Position numbers and translations under genes: made by a program. A DNA stretch of 64,000 nucleotides from Petunia secreta (lineage: Eukaryota; Streptophyta; Magnoliopsida; Solanales; Solanaceae): assembly GCA_029990175.1 (NCBI GenBank), contig JARKIP010000022.1:20434001-20498000 (forward strand), given 5' to 3'. How positions within the stretch are numbered: the stretch's first letter is position 1; the number at the start of each line of letters is the position of its first letter. This document shows, in pieces, positions 1 to 11,686 of the stretch. A model generated the notes under the pieces. The model was not told where the DNA came from. It saw nothing but the letters and a program-made list of their open reading frames with translations, and made no database searches.

Positions 1-669
1 AGACATAAACTTCAGTATTTTTCATGAAATCGAAGATTTGTAACTATCAACTACATGTTTTCTTTTACGGAGTTTGAATATTCTAATTCTTTTCAGTATC
101 TTTTTATGGGATTGGCTAGTTTATAACAAAATGCATACCAAAGAACAAAAAGAAAGCAAATCAGAAATATTAACCAAAAAGCATTCAAGGTTGTGTTTAT
201 TTATAAAAATAGTAACCATTTCACAATCAATATGAAAACAAACCAAAAAAATCAAAGCCTTTTCTGATTCCCTTGGTACATATGATGATATTTTTTTTTT
301 TTTTTTTTTTGATCTTTTCTTTTATCAGATGTTTTTGAAAGAATCAATAACGGTAAATTTTAATGTATTTTGAATTGAAAGCTTACAAAATAACAAAAGA
401 ACATACAATAATTTAGGGTGGTAAATGAATAATCAACATTAAAAATGAAGAAAGAATAGCAACAGGAGGTGCATATTAGCTTCTAGTTTAGTTGGAGCAC
501 ATACTAGGCCTTACGAAGGAGATAAATAGCAACACCAGAAAAGTCCTTACAACATTTTTTTTAAAGAAAAAGTGGCTATTCCCTATTTAATTTAAAACAC
601 TGGCTAGATATTGTGTAACGCAGCAAATAGTGGCTGCTAAACCTAATTTTGACAAGTTCACAAAAAGCC
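1..669. other. Left flank outside the MULE, no gene seen
   Basis: AT-rich DNA with a poly-T run near 292-310. No coding region, RNA gene or transposon terminus could be recognised. It lies immediately outside the proposed target-site duplication of the giant MULE. Confidence 0.5.
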
Positions 670-678
670 TATTGTAGG
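670..678. repeat. Left 9-bp target-site duplication of giant MULE
   Basis: TATTGTAGG here is repeated exactly at 53238-53246. It is followed directly by GGGG, the inward-reading terminus. Nine bp is the usual target duplication length for Mutator-like elements. The match extends to CCTATTGTAGG on both sides, so the exact junction could shift by one or two bases. Confidence 0.65.
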
Positions 679-830
679 GGGGTTTTTTACATCACATGCC
701 CATAAAAGCAACTTATTTAACCTTTTATGCCTATTAAAACTTACTTTTCACCCACTACACATACAATCAATCTTATTTACGGTCTATGTCCATTAGGCCC
801 AATTTATTTACAGCAATACCCATCTGGCCC
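679..830 (+). repeat. Left terminal region of MULE
   Basis: It begins GGGGTTTTTTACATC and contains repeated subunits of the form TTTAC-n(4-6)-ATRCCCAT, at about 686-702, 776-792 and 803-821. The right terminus, read inward, begins GGGGCATTTACG and has the same kind of subunit (for example TTTACATCCAATGCCCATT near 53157). The two ends are alike in pattern rather than long perfect inverted repeats. Confidence 0.5.
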
Positions 831-1140
831 ATTTCACTTCCCCTTCCCCAATCTGGCCCATTTTACTTCTCCTTCCCCTCAATTAGCTCGCCGTGTACCA
901 CCGTCCTCCACCGCAGAACCACCGCCCGCCGCCACCTGAAAATTCACAAAATACATGTTCAGAACCGTCTCGCACTTCTCTTTCCAATTCCAGCATCTGT
1001 TTCCCCATAACTGTTGATCTTCAATTTTCATCTTTCCATTAATAAATTACTTTTATTAATTTATGTGCGTCTTTCCTTTAATAATTGACTGTTTAATCGT
1101 TCAATTGGGTGTATCACTTTCTAGGAAATGATACATACTT

Positions 1141-4100
1141 ATGGGTCGTAAACCTAGGTCTTCACTGTCAAGTCCAAAAATTCATAGTAATGAACAAGTT
1201 GATACGCGTTTGTTTTCGAGTGGAAGTCGCATTGCTGCTTGTAAAGATGAGGTTAAGGTAATTTTTCATTTGCTATGGTCAAACATCAATTCCACAGTGC
1301 ATTTTTTTCAAGTTTTTGTGCATGCATAAATTCATTTTTACTTAAATGTATATAGTAGTTAATTTGTGGTACATTGTATATAGTAGTTACTTTGTAGTAG
1401 TATACTTGTGTAGTATATGATCTTTAGAAGTGTATACCTGTTTGTATATTGTGTTTTGTAATGTATAGCAAGTAATTAGAAAAAGAGTGAAGGAGTTGTT
1501 GAGAGAGAGGGAAAATAATCAAATCTTTCGGACTTTTCAATTTTATTTTTGTTGTGTCCTCTTCTGAGAGTAGAAAAGGGCAATCTTGTACTTGGACCCT
1601 CCGTACTTTGATTTAGAATACTGAAGTATCTTATTAGATCCACTAACATTGATTGATCTGGGCTCACTTTGTAGGATATGTACTAAAAATTAACTAAAAA
1701 AGTTTTTGTTATATGTGCTTTTTTATACCAAAGTAATGTATACCAGGTAATTATAATTGTGTTGTTTCTTCTGTGTTTTCTAGGCTTGGGATTTCTTTGT
1801 TGCTCCTTCTACGTATGATCAGTATACTCCCAAAATCAATAATGATGTCAATTTTAAAATCGTTGAAGAGTTAACTGCCACCTTGACAAAGCGTCAACTT
1901 CAGATGTTTCGTAGTACATGTTTTGGATATTTTTTAGATATACCGAAACAAATTTGTCATAGTGCACTTCTGCATTGGTTGATGACGAGACAGATAAAGC
2001 CTGCATCTGGTGATGATTTATAGTTTGATGTGAATGGATATCGGCTTCATTTTGGGTTGGGCGAATTTGGTTTGGTCAGTGGGTTCAAGTGTACTGGTGC
2101 TGTAGAGGAAAGTAGACTTCCTGGGATGAATCGTTTAATGCAAAAGTATTTTGGTGGAAAGTCTAGTCTTTACCAGTTTCATTTAACTAGTTGTTTCCAA
2201 AGTAAATGTTGGAAAAATAATGATGCAGATGCGTTGAAGGTGGCAATGCTCTATTTTATTTGCACTCTTTTATTTGCTACACCGACCCGGAAAGATATAG
2301 GCTGTATTGACATGAAGTATGTTGATGTTGTTGAGAAGGGAGAGTATGACAAATACCCTTGGGGTGTTGATGTTTTCAACATTACAAAAGCGTCACTAGA
2401 CAAGAAGATTGTTCATAAGCCGAGAAGTTATAGACATTTTGGTTTTACGCTTGCAATTCAAGCATGGTTGTGTGAGACTTGTCCAGCAATTGCAAGAGTA
2501 ATTGCTTCACGAGTTCCTTCTGTAGGTGATTCAAACGTACCACGCCTTCTGAATTGGAGTGGAGTTGACAGGAAGCCTGTTTCAAATTCTCAGCTGCTCG
2601 ACATATTTGCTAATTCAGTTGAACAGGTTAGTATTCTGCATTTCTGTACTTTGAAGGTATACTTCAGTGTAATTAGTATACAATACATTTCTGTTTGCAT
2701 AAGGATAATTTTTATTTGAAGTAAACTGTGTTGCTTGTTTTTTGTTCTTTGCTTTTACTTATTTCAATACTTTTTGAACAGTTAAATATAAGAAAAATAC
2801 TCCCAAATAATGCTGAGGGAGAAGAGGTAGTCCTAGATGGTATTCAAATTGGTGAAAAAGATTTGAGTGCTACTGATAGGCAAACACAAAACAGGCGAGT
2901 TGCTCCTGAAGCAAGTGATGTTGCTGAAGAAGATTTGGGTGCTGATTGTGCTCAAAATCATTATCAGGGAGTTGTTTCTGAAGGTCGTGATGTTGGTGAA
3001 GAACACTTGGTTGCTGATGGTTTGCAAAGTTATAATCAGGGAGCTGTTCCTGGAAATAGTGATGTTGGTGAAGAACACTTGGTTGCTGATGGTGTACAAA
3101 GTTATAATCAGGGAGCTGTTTCTTAAGGTAGTGATGTTGGTGAAGAACACTTGGTTGCTGATGGTGCGCAAAGTTATGATCAGGGAGCTGTTCCTGACGC
3201 TAATAATGTTGCTGCTCGAATACAAGAACCAGTTCGCAAAGAGGTTTAAATTTATATGCTTGCATTTTAATTTGTTGAGTAAGTGTTATTTTAATCTATT
3301 TTGCTTTAAGATGTTGTTGCTTATATGTTTTTGAAGTCAAACTGTACACAACGGAGTAGGAAAGACCTTTCTCAGCACATTACTGCTTCTTCCAATAATT
3401 CCAAAGTTGATTTAATGAAATTGGTATGCTGTATTTGTCTTTTTTTTTTTCCGTAAGAATAACAACTTTGATATATACTTATCTTTTTGCTTTTTTATTT
3501 GTTTTTGGTGCAAGATGAACTTGCTTCTTTTAAGACTGATGTTAAAGAAAAGGTGATTTTATTTTAGCTACAAATATTATGTTGACTTCTTTTGTGATAT
3601 TATTTGTGCATATTTATTGAGTTTGTTGTGGTATTATCATTATTTTACTTCTTTTTATTTGTTTGGTGGTTGTTACCCAAATACATCCCTTTTCTGTTAG
3701 TGTTTTTTTCTAGTAATTTCCTCATTGTATACTTTTCTCCATTGCAGTATACCCCCTTTAGTGTATTGCTTTTATAGAATTGTGTACAGTATAGCTTTTT
3801 GGTATACAGTATAACCTTTTAATTGTATACCCTAGTATTATATTGGCTTCTTTTTGCTCACCGATATTTCTGTGCATCTTATATATTTTATTAATTTACT
3901 AGTTTGAGCAATACGTTGATGTCAAGATAGCGGAGGTGCTAAATGGAATTGCTTCAATTATTCACAAACATGTGCCAGATTATAAGGTAATCTTTTTGTT
4001 TTCTTATTGTATATTTCCAGATTGTTAAAGGTTCAACTTTTTCTTTATTTCTAGGATGGGACCAGAGGTGATCAGCCCCATGCTATGAAAAATGATTATA

Positions 4101-6095
4101 GTCCTGGTCGAGATAATAGAGATAATACTATGTTTGAACAAAACAGTCCTGAACATGCAACATTTGTAGGTCGTACCAGTCCAAATGATAGTGCAAGTAT
4201 GCAACTTCCTATAATCATAGTTTGTCGTACTTGTTCAGATCGTGTACTTAGGAGTCTTTATTTGGTGCAACAACAGTTCATAATCAGGCATTAGAAGATG
4301 GAGATGTAAATCATGAACCTTTTCATCCCAGTGTCTGTGCAACAACTGAAGTTTCCGATGGCAACCATATTGTCCAAAGAAAAGCTGAACTCTCTGATGG
4401 TATTGGAAATCATGATGACGTTGGTCGAACAAAGACAGATAATATCAACTTTCAGCAGAAGATTCATGAAAATGAACCTTTTGTAGATGGTAGCACTCCC
4501 AATAATGTTACTGCAGGTTTGCAACTTCCTAAGTCATACTTTATTATACTGGTTTGGGTTGGGTACTTAGGAGTGTTTGTTTGGTCCAACAATAGTTCTT
4601 ACTGAGGTATTAGAAGATGGAGATTTGAATCATGAACCTATACGTCCCACTGTTTTTACAACAACAAAAGTTGCTCCTGTCAAGCGCGGTCGTAAAAGAA
4701 AAGCTCAAGGCTCTCCAAACTGCACTGTTCGTCGAAGCAAAATAACAGTTGAATCTGTGTAGCGTCCACCTTCTGTCATTTAATGTGATTCAGGCACTAG
4801 TGATGTCGGTGCATTGCCGAAGAAGATGAAGAAGATAGTCTCTGGACGATCCCCTTTTCAAAAATCAATTTCAGAGGATTGTGGGAACGACTGTCTGACT
4901 GCATTAATTGAAGCTATGCTCAAGCCTAGGGGACAGTGAGTATCTACACTTGCCAATTTTTTACTTTTTTTGTATCATTTACTTTTATTTTAATGGTTTA
5001 CTTTTATGTATTTGGTCTTGCTTATTTTATGTCTTACTGATTGGACAGTAAGAAAGCGGATGATCTTCTTGATCCGGCTATTGATTTTGGGGTTGCCGAG
5101 ATTACAACTAAGGATTGGTTTCAGGTGTTACAAACCTGTGGTGCTCTAGTGACTTCTAACGTATATCAACTTTTTTGAACATTTTTTATTGTTTAATTTT
5201 TTGGTATCATTGGAAGTATAGTGTTGTTGCATTTGATTTTTGTCTGTCAAGTTATGCTAATTCATGCAAACACATTTCTTTCAGAATCTAGATGTTATCT
5301 TCTACTACCTTAGAAAGAAGATAAAGCACGATCTTAAACTGAAGATTACAATGACCGATCATCACTTTGACAACACCATTCAAGCTGTTTACCAATTAAT
5401 GAAAAGAGGAGCACGTGTGGAAACGCTGAAGGGACGAATTGAAATTGAGGAGTATATGCTTGGTTATCGTCTCTGCTGCAACACTCTGTGGTATGATGTT
5501 GACGAGGTCATCTCTTTTGTTTATATTGACAAGAAGTCGCATTGGATTCTGTTGAGATTGTTGCTACGGACCAGGGATATCTTTGTGTACGACTCGCTAG
5601 CCACTCGACGGGTAACTAAAGCTATTGATGATGTGGTGAAAGCTTATGCTGTATTGGTCCCTTTGCTTTTGGACTGTACTGCGTTTTATAGTAAGAGGAA
5701 TGACCTTGTGCTGCAAAATGGCTTACATAATGGGAAGGCTTTGACAGAGCCATAAAAAATTGTACATGTCGAGAAACTTCCCAAGCAGAGATTAGCGTAA
5801 GCACATTTTCTGCAGATATATTTTTTCTGTTACCTTATTGTTTTATTTATATTTATTTTTTTGATGTTGTTTGCATTTTATGCGTCTGTACAGGGATTGT
5901 GGAGCATATGTGGCTTCTTTTGCAGAGCACATCATTGAGCAAATTGCTATTAAACAGAAGGGTTATGATATTCGCAAATATCGTTTAAGATATGCTGCAC
6001 TTTTGTGGGAGGATGGTTGTCAGAAATTCTCTAACAATAAAGATAGTGATTCTGAATTTCCTACTAAATGTATAACGATGGTTCTTACAAAATAG
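1141..6095 (+). pseudogene. Ulp1-like gene A (DUF1985 + C48 cysteine protease), multi-exon, decayed
   Basis: Exon 1 is 1141-1257 (starts MGRKPRSS). Exon 2, 1784-2626, encodes DUF1985 (marks: CFGYFLD, FGLGEF, YPWGVDVF, FTLAIQAWLCE). Exon 3, 2782-3243, has acidic 24-residue repeats. Short exons at 3337-3423, about 3517-3556 and 3909-3986 are heptad-like. Linker modules run from 4055 to about 4935, with a basic, probable nuclear-localisation stretch RGRKRKAQGS and the conserved GRSPFQKSI. The protease is encoded by 5285-5796 and 5894-6095, with a C48 triad: His (SHWIL, codon 5540), Asp (VYDS, 5591) and Cys (DCGAYVA, 5898). Ulp1 enzymes process or remove SUMO. Lesions: TAG at 2021 (a Trp codon in gene F), TAA at 3124, TAG and TAA near 4760-4782, and TAA at 5753. 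It is the closest paralogue of F, which lies in inverted orientation. Confidence 0.85.
2989..3204 (+). repeat. Three 72-bp (24-residue) tandem repeats in gene A exon 3
   Basis: The repeat core GATGTTGGTGAAGAACA starts at 2989, 3061 and 3133, exactly 72 bp apart. It encodes acidic units beginning DVGEEHLVADG, followed by Q-S-Y-N/D-Q-G-A-V. More diverged units precede it. Genes C and F carry only looser versions, so the amplification is specific to A. Confidence 0.9.
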
Positions 6096-6318
6096 TTGGT
6101 AGCAATTAATGAAGAAATGTATAGCTTTATATTGTACGAAGTAGTATTGTGCAACTACCAGTTAAACAGTTGAATTGCAATCTTTTGTGGCAGCTCTTTA
6201 TAATTGAAGACCTTTGTTATGTTTTCAATTTATATTTCTTTCTTTCATTTGGCGGATGTAACTCAAAGAGGACAGATTGTGTTGGTGTTGGTCCAATACT
6301 GTACAACTAGGGTATACA

Positions 6319-6928
6319 GTAGAAATAAAATTTATGTTATCGAAAAGCATAAATCAGGTGGAACAAAGTAAAATCATATATTATTTTGGTATACTGTCAA
6401 GTAGAAAGGTATACTACAACAACATAGTTTGCTTTGTATTTATTATGCAGTATACCCTAATGGTATACTTTTTTAAATAAAAAAGAAGTATTTTGACAGT
6501 TATATTAACAGTTTCTGAATTAATTAAAAAATTAGAATTTAATTGCATGAAGTAGGTAGTTTTGGTTGGATGCAAACGTGTAAAGGTGCAGCTATGCAGT
6601 TCCCTTTATTTTAGGTAGGTAATGTAGAAATAAAATTTATGTTACCGAAAAGCATAAATCAGGTGGAACAAAGCATAATCATATATTATTTTGGTATACT
6701 TTCAAGTAGAAAGGTATACTACAGCAACATAGTTTGCTTTGTATTTATTATGCAGTATACCCTAATGGTATACTTCTTTAATTAAAAAGGAAGTATATTC
6801 ACAGTTATATTAATAGTTTCTGAATTAATTAAAAAAATAGAGCTTAATTGCATGAAGTAGGCAGTTTTTGTTAGATGCAAACGTGTAAAAGTGCAGCTGT
6901 ACAGTTCCCTTTATTTTAGGTATGTAAT
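6319..6928. repeat. Tandem duplication of a 305-bp spacer unit
   Basis: The block starting at 6319 (GTAGAAATAAAATTTATG) is repeated at 6624 with an offset of 305 bp. The copies share the order of GTATAC motifs, an AATTAATTAAAAAA stretch and a downstream TTCCCTTTATTTTAGG. It sits between gene A and the promoter of ORF B. The rest of 6096-7064 has no gene apart from the TATA box. Confidence 0.85.
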
Positions 6929-6957
6929 GTGTAGTGGTTTATGTATGAAACGTCACC

Positions 6958-6967
6958 TATAAAAAAA
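6958..6967 (+). promoter_or_regulatory. Putative TATA box of ORF B
   Basis: TATAAAAAAA lies about 105 bp upstream of the ATG of ORF B. The upstream region is conserved in the inverted copy H, where the matching TATAAA is at 49056-49051 (minus). Conservation of both the box and the roughly 100-bp leader in paralogues supports a core promoter. Confidence 0.55.
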
Positions 6968-7064
6968 GGGTTATTTTTGCTCTTTTATTCTTCAAAATCT
7001 AATATTAGCACAGTTTATTTCATTTTGTGAAAAAAATTACCTAAACACACGCACAGAGAGAGAA

Positions 7065-7283
7065 ATGGGTCGTAGACCAAGCACTGCAGGATCTTCTTCT
7101 GCACCAACAACAAAGATGGCAGTGGAGCAATTGAGAGATGAACTATCAACTTTTAAGTCTATTTTTGAGGAATTCCTTCAACAGTACAAGAAGGATGTTC
7201 GTCGAATGAAGAAAATGCTTCATGGCCTTCTTGTAGATCATAAAATGGACCCTGCTGACTACTATACTTATCCAGAAATTTGA
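7065..7283 (+). CDS. Small coiled-coil protein B (72 aa), MULE-associated
   Basis: Uninterrupted ORF of 72 codons. The N-terminus is basic (MGRRPSTAGSSS), with a GRRP core slightly like an AT-hook. Residues about 18-55 are strongly heptad-like and charged (VEQLRDELSTF, then FLQQYKKDVRRMKKMLHGLL). The C-terminus is DPADYYTYPEI. The start is supported by the leader and TATA box shared with copy H. I recognise no family. An inverted paralogue H with the same length and C-terminus lies at 48732-48950, so the ORF belongs to the transposon, not to chance. A nuclear DNA-binding or dimerisation accessory role is only a guess. It lies between Ulp1 genes A and C in the same orientation. Confidence 0.7.
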   Translation: MGRRPSTAGSSSAPTTKMAVEQLRDELSTFKSIFEEFLQQYKKDVRRMKKMLHGLLVDHKMDPADYYTYPEI

Positions 7284-7434
7284 AGTCTTCTATCAAGTGG
7301 TCAATTTAAGTAATATTTTCTGTTTTATGTGAAATATTTTATGGTTTGTTGTGTTCTATCATGTTTCTTTGAGTTAAGTAGCATGCTTATGTTACATGTG
7401 TAGTTGTTATTGTCTTGTATTTTTATTGTAATGT

Positions 7435-7735
7435 ATACTGTTCATAGAGCAGTTATAGAAGATATCTGATGTCGTCGTGTATCTTTTTTCAAATCTCCAT
7501 CTACTATGCATCTTTCTAATGTATACCTTCCCAGAATACTGTATACCATAGCTTTATGATATTAGGTATATGCCAAATTGTATACCTTTGCAGTATACGG
7601 TAAACTGCAATGGTATACAACTTCAAAATTACTCAAATTTTATGCCAGCCTTGATTGTTTATAGTAAAATTATTTTTCCTTTCTATACAGCAGTATACCA
7701 TACAAGTATACTTATAAGAAAAGTATACTACTTCA
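7435..7735. repeat. GTATAC motif cluster between ORF B and gene C
   Basis: About nine GTATAC hexamers in 300 bp. Two pairs have exactly 7 bp between hexamers (starts 7580/7593 and 7693/7706). The segment 7683-7735 is the inverted counterpart of the site where the long-LTR element inserted (39744/48339). Confidence 0.8.
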
Positions 7736-7880
7736 ACTAAAAATATAATAATTCAACTTTTATATTGACTGAAATAAATACATTTAAACAGTAAAAAAGA
7801 CCAACTTGTTTGGTACCCATTTTCATTTGAAGAACTTTTCTTCTCAAACTAGGGTAATTCAAAATCTAGGGTTTCAAGTT

Positions 7881-10659
7881 ATGGAGCGTAAAATAAGGTC
7901 TTCTGCTAATTTTTCAAGTTTTCGTATTGATCAAGAGATGGATTCGCCTTTATTTTCGAGTGACAGCCCTATAACCCAAAATAGTGAAGATGCGACTAAG
8001 GTAAAGGTAAATTTTTGTTTGATTTTAAAGTTGTTTCATATTATTTGCGTTATATCAAGTTAGTTCCCTATATTAGTATACTACTTTGAAGATGTACGCT
8101 TAAGTGATTAGTATAGAATATTACAGGTCTATTTTTAATAAAAAGGATACTTTTGATTTAAAGTAAACATTAATGGTATACCTGTTCTAATTTTGCAGTA
8201 TACTTTAAGTTTTATGTAGTTTAGTTTTATTTATTTCAATACGTTTTCAAAGTTGAATGTAACAAACATGGTCCCAACTGATGCTGAGCAGGGAGCACTA
8301 GATGTAGATGGTATTGAATTTTTTGATGACCAACCTGTTCCTAAAATTAGTGGTGATGCTGAACAAGAGTTGCCTACTGTTGCTGGGAAAACACAGAATG
8401 AGCAAACTCTTCCACAAGGTACTTATTTTGCTGAGCAAGACAATGAGCAAGCACTTCCTGAAGCTAGTGATGTTGATACTAGAAGACAACAACCACTGAC
8501 TAAAGAGGTTCTATTTATATACTTATAGTTTAATTTAATAAATAACTACTATATTTCTATTTATTATACTTGAATATATTCTTGCTTTTCGGTTCATGAA
8601 GTCAAAAGGTAGACAGGGCAGTACTAGAGCCTTGTCAATCAAGCAGTGGTATTGGAAATGATTCTTTTGTTGATTTAAAGCAAATGGTATGCTCATTAGT
8701 TTTTTTTTTGTGGGGGGACAGGGAGGGCAGGGGGTTGGTTTACATGCTTTTTACATTTTTTTTGTTTATTTTAGGTGCAAGATCAATTTACTTCCTTAAA
8801 GACTGATGTTGTTGATATTAAGCAATATGTTGATGTGAGAATTGCAGAGGTGCTGAAAGAAATTGATTTAGTTGCGGGTTATAAGCATGTGGCAGATTCA
8901 AAGGTAGTTTTTCTTATTTTGGTATAGTATATTTCCAGATTCTTATAGAATAGGCTTTCTGTTTATTTCTAGGATGCGGATGCTCTCAAGAAATTGGTTA
9001 AAGAGGAAATTGGTCAAGTCCTCCCTACTGATACATGTACTGCTTCCCCTAAATCATCAGTTCATCCACATGATATTGCTGACATGAGTTTGACAAAGTC
9101 TCATTGTCACCGTCTAACTTCGGGTAGTCCTAATGAGAAGGCACCACCTAAGAGTGTTCAAACAACTAGTGCCTGTCCCAAGTCAAAGGATATTCCTTTT
9201 GATATTCCAGATTGGAGTGATTCTCAACTTCAGCTTTTGAATTATGGAAATCGAACTGAGAAAGTAGAAGCCCAAATTTGCACTGCTACCCAAGGAAAGA
9301 GAAAAGATCCACCAGTCCAAGATTCATCCTGCAGCTTCTCGAAGAAGAAGAAACAAATTGTGACCGGACGGTTTCCATTTGAAATGTCTATTACAGCGGA
9401 CTGTGATGAGGAACCTTTGGTTGCATTGACTGAAGCAATGCACAAGCGGAAGGGACAGTAAGTATTTGTACTTAGTTGGTATACCTTTACTGGTATACTA
9501 AATTTACTTTGTTTTACAATTTTGGTCATTTTATAACTTAGTTAGTATACCTTTAAGTATACATTATACTTTACTGGTATACGAATTTGCTCACTTTATG
9601 GTTTACTTTTGTATATTTTGTCTTTCTTATTTTATGTATTGCTGATTTGACTGCAAGAAAACAGATGATATTCTTGATCCGCCTCTTGATTTTGTGGTTG
9701 CCAAGATTAATGATAAGGATTGGTTCCGGCCGTTAAACACTAATGGGAGCCCATTGTCTTCTCAGATATGTGATTTTATTTTTCCAAAATTTTCTTGTGT
9801 TTTTAATTATTTGTATAACTGTCACTACATTGTTGTCGCTTCTTATTTTGTGTGTTATCTTGTGGTAACTCTTCAAATCATATTCAACATCTAGATGTCA
9901 TCTTTTACTATCTACGGAAGAAGATGAAGCATAGTCTTGAAGCAAAGATTACAACTACTGATTATTATTTTCACAACACCATTCAAAATGTTTATCAGCA
10001 GTTGAGAGGAGCAGTATCTATTGAAATACTGGAGGGAGGACATGTAATTGAGCAGTACATGACTGGTTATTGTTTGAATTGCAACACTCCATGGTATAAA
10101 GTTGATGATGTGCTCAGTTTTGGTTATGTCCAGGAAAAATCGCATTGGATTCTATTGATATTGTCACTACGAACTAGGACCATCCTTGTATATGACTCAA
10201 TACAGTCTAGGTGGAAATCTAAAGCTGTTGAAGAGATGATCCAAGCTTATGCCTTTGTAGTTCATTTGTCTCTATGCAAAATTAGGTTTTATGATAAGAG
10301 GAAAGATATTGTTTTGCACGATTGCTTACACATTAGCCAGACATTGACAAAGCCGTATAAAGTTGTATTTGTTGAAAATCTTCCAAGCCAGTCATTAGCG
10401 TAAGGATTCTTTCTCCCATCTATAGTATTCACATTAGTTAATATGTTATTCAGGTTTGTGTTTTGACATTCCGTGTAATGTATGTGTGTGCAGGGATTGT
10501 GGAGCGTTTGTAGCTAGTTTTGCAGAGCACCTCATAGAGAAAATCCCTATTAAAGCTAATGATTTTAACATTGAGTGATTTCGGTATAGATACGCTGCAC
10601 TTTTGTGGGAGTATGACTCTAACAAAACCATGAACCACGAAGAAAGTGATCCTGAATAG
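7881..10659 (+). pseudogene. Ulp1-like gene C, lacking the DUF1985 exon
   Basis: Exon 1 (7881-8008) is paralogous to exon 1 of A. The next exon (about 8257-8506) already corresponds to exon 3 of A, so the DUF1985 exon is absent. Heptad-like exons lie near 8601-8685 and 8775-8903. A linker (8973-9458) ends in KRKDPP, a Lys-rich patch and GRFPFEMSI. The protease is encoded by about 9895-10399 and 10494-10659, with His in SHWIL (10143), Asp in VYDS (10194) and Cys in DCGAFVA (10498). Lesions: a 1-bp frame change in the 85-nt exon near 8600 (87 nt in A), a lost acceptor before the main protease exon (CAG became CAA near 9894), and TGA at 10576. The catalytic residues are preserved. It belongs to the A/F lineage. 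Confidence 0.8.
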
Positions 10660-10984
10660 AGCCTAGCAATTCTGAGGATCCTGTTCAAAATGCTGCAAGA
10701 TTACAGATGGTCTATGAAACAAATCGCAAGAAGTCGAAATGTGTTAATGAAGTAGTAATCCTATTGAATATTTAACTAGTAATGTACTGTCTAGGCATTA
10801 GTTTTTAAATCCTATTGAATGTTTTTGTTTAATATGGCTGTTATCACTGTCACTATTCAGTGTAGCCCTGATGGTTCTCTTTTGTACTCTAACAACTTGT
10901 AGTATGGTTTAATTAAACATTGTTGTTTATTTAAGTTTGCCTACTTATTTTATTACTAGTTTTATGTTTGAAAACCAGTTTTAT

Positions 10985-11650
10985 GGCTTATAAAATATGT
11001 GACTGTATACCACCAGGGTATACTAGGACAAAATTAAAGAAGTATAGCAGAATGGTATACTGGATATTACAAAAGTATACGTGAATTGAAGATTGTCAGC
11101 TTACGGAAGTATACAAATATCGTTCTGTATACCTTTGTACTATGCAGTATACCCAAATGGTACTGTTTAATTTTTGTCCATATTTAAGAAATTTCTCAAA
11201 ACAACTTTAATTTTCAAGTTCCAATAGGCGAATCAAAAGTTCAATTGCACACAAGATTTTGCAAATTGACAACACTTAGGGCTGCTGTCAAAACTAACAA
11301 GTTAGTGTTGTTGATTTGGAAAATGGTTGAATAGTTTAACTTATGATAGTTAGTCAAAACTGGTCCAAGGAAGAATAATTTCTCCCACAAATACCGATTC
11401 TGCCTAATAAAAATTAAAAAATGAAAATCATAGAAAAGTTTTAACCGGCCTGACCTATCCAGCAGCTACAAGCAGGCAAGACATAGATATGGTTATTTTT
11501 TGGTCGTTAACCAGAACAAATGAAGAGGAGCACAACACCTATTGCACTTGATTGCCATTAAAGCGACCAATTTTTTATTAAGTCAGTATTAGTATACCTT
11601 TCCACTATGCAGTATACCCAAATGGTATACTGCTTTGACTAGGTATACAC
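10985..11650. repeat. GTATAC motif cluster downstream of gene C
   Basis: About eleven GTATAC hexamers in two sub-clusters (10985-11170 and 11590-11650), including the 7-bp-spaced pair at 11612/11625. No gene was seen in 10660-11686 apart from this. Confidence 0.75.
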
Positions 11651-11681
11651 TCCCTAATACTCTTCTATTGTTTACAATAGT

Positions 11682-11686
11682 AGCAC
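11682..11686. repeat. Left target-site duplication AGCAC of gypsy element 1
   Basis: AGCAC directly precedes the TG start of the left LTR and is repeated at 17431-17435 directly after the CA end of the right LTR. Confidence 0.9.

Noticed and set aside
669..679. Treating the GTATAC array as a simple satellite
   Set aside because: Spacers between hexamers vary in sequence and length, the motifs spread over about 33 kb of introns and spacers, and a specific 7-bp spacing is retained; slippage would give uniform units.
727..1010. Two overlapping Pro/Ser-rich ORFs near the left end
   Set aside because: They overlap the repeated TTTAC...CCCAT subunits of the MULE terminal region and have no homologue in the other copies. 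Best explained as chance frames.
2832..3216. CRISPR-like regular repeats
   Set aside because: The 72-bp repeats are coding and contiguous without spacers, and the organism is a plant.
2833..3225. Minus-strand 130-codon ORF with tandem repeats opposite gene A exon 3
   Set aside because: A shadow of the 72-bp repeat in A; its repeats arise only because the plus-strand unit is a multiple of three.
5285..6095. Calling the Ulp1 genes host SUMO proteases
   Set aside because: They are linked to DUF1985, MULE transposase, GTATAC clusters and repeated paralogues, and nearly all carry lesions. Transposon cargo explains this better than ESD4/OTS-type host genes.
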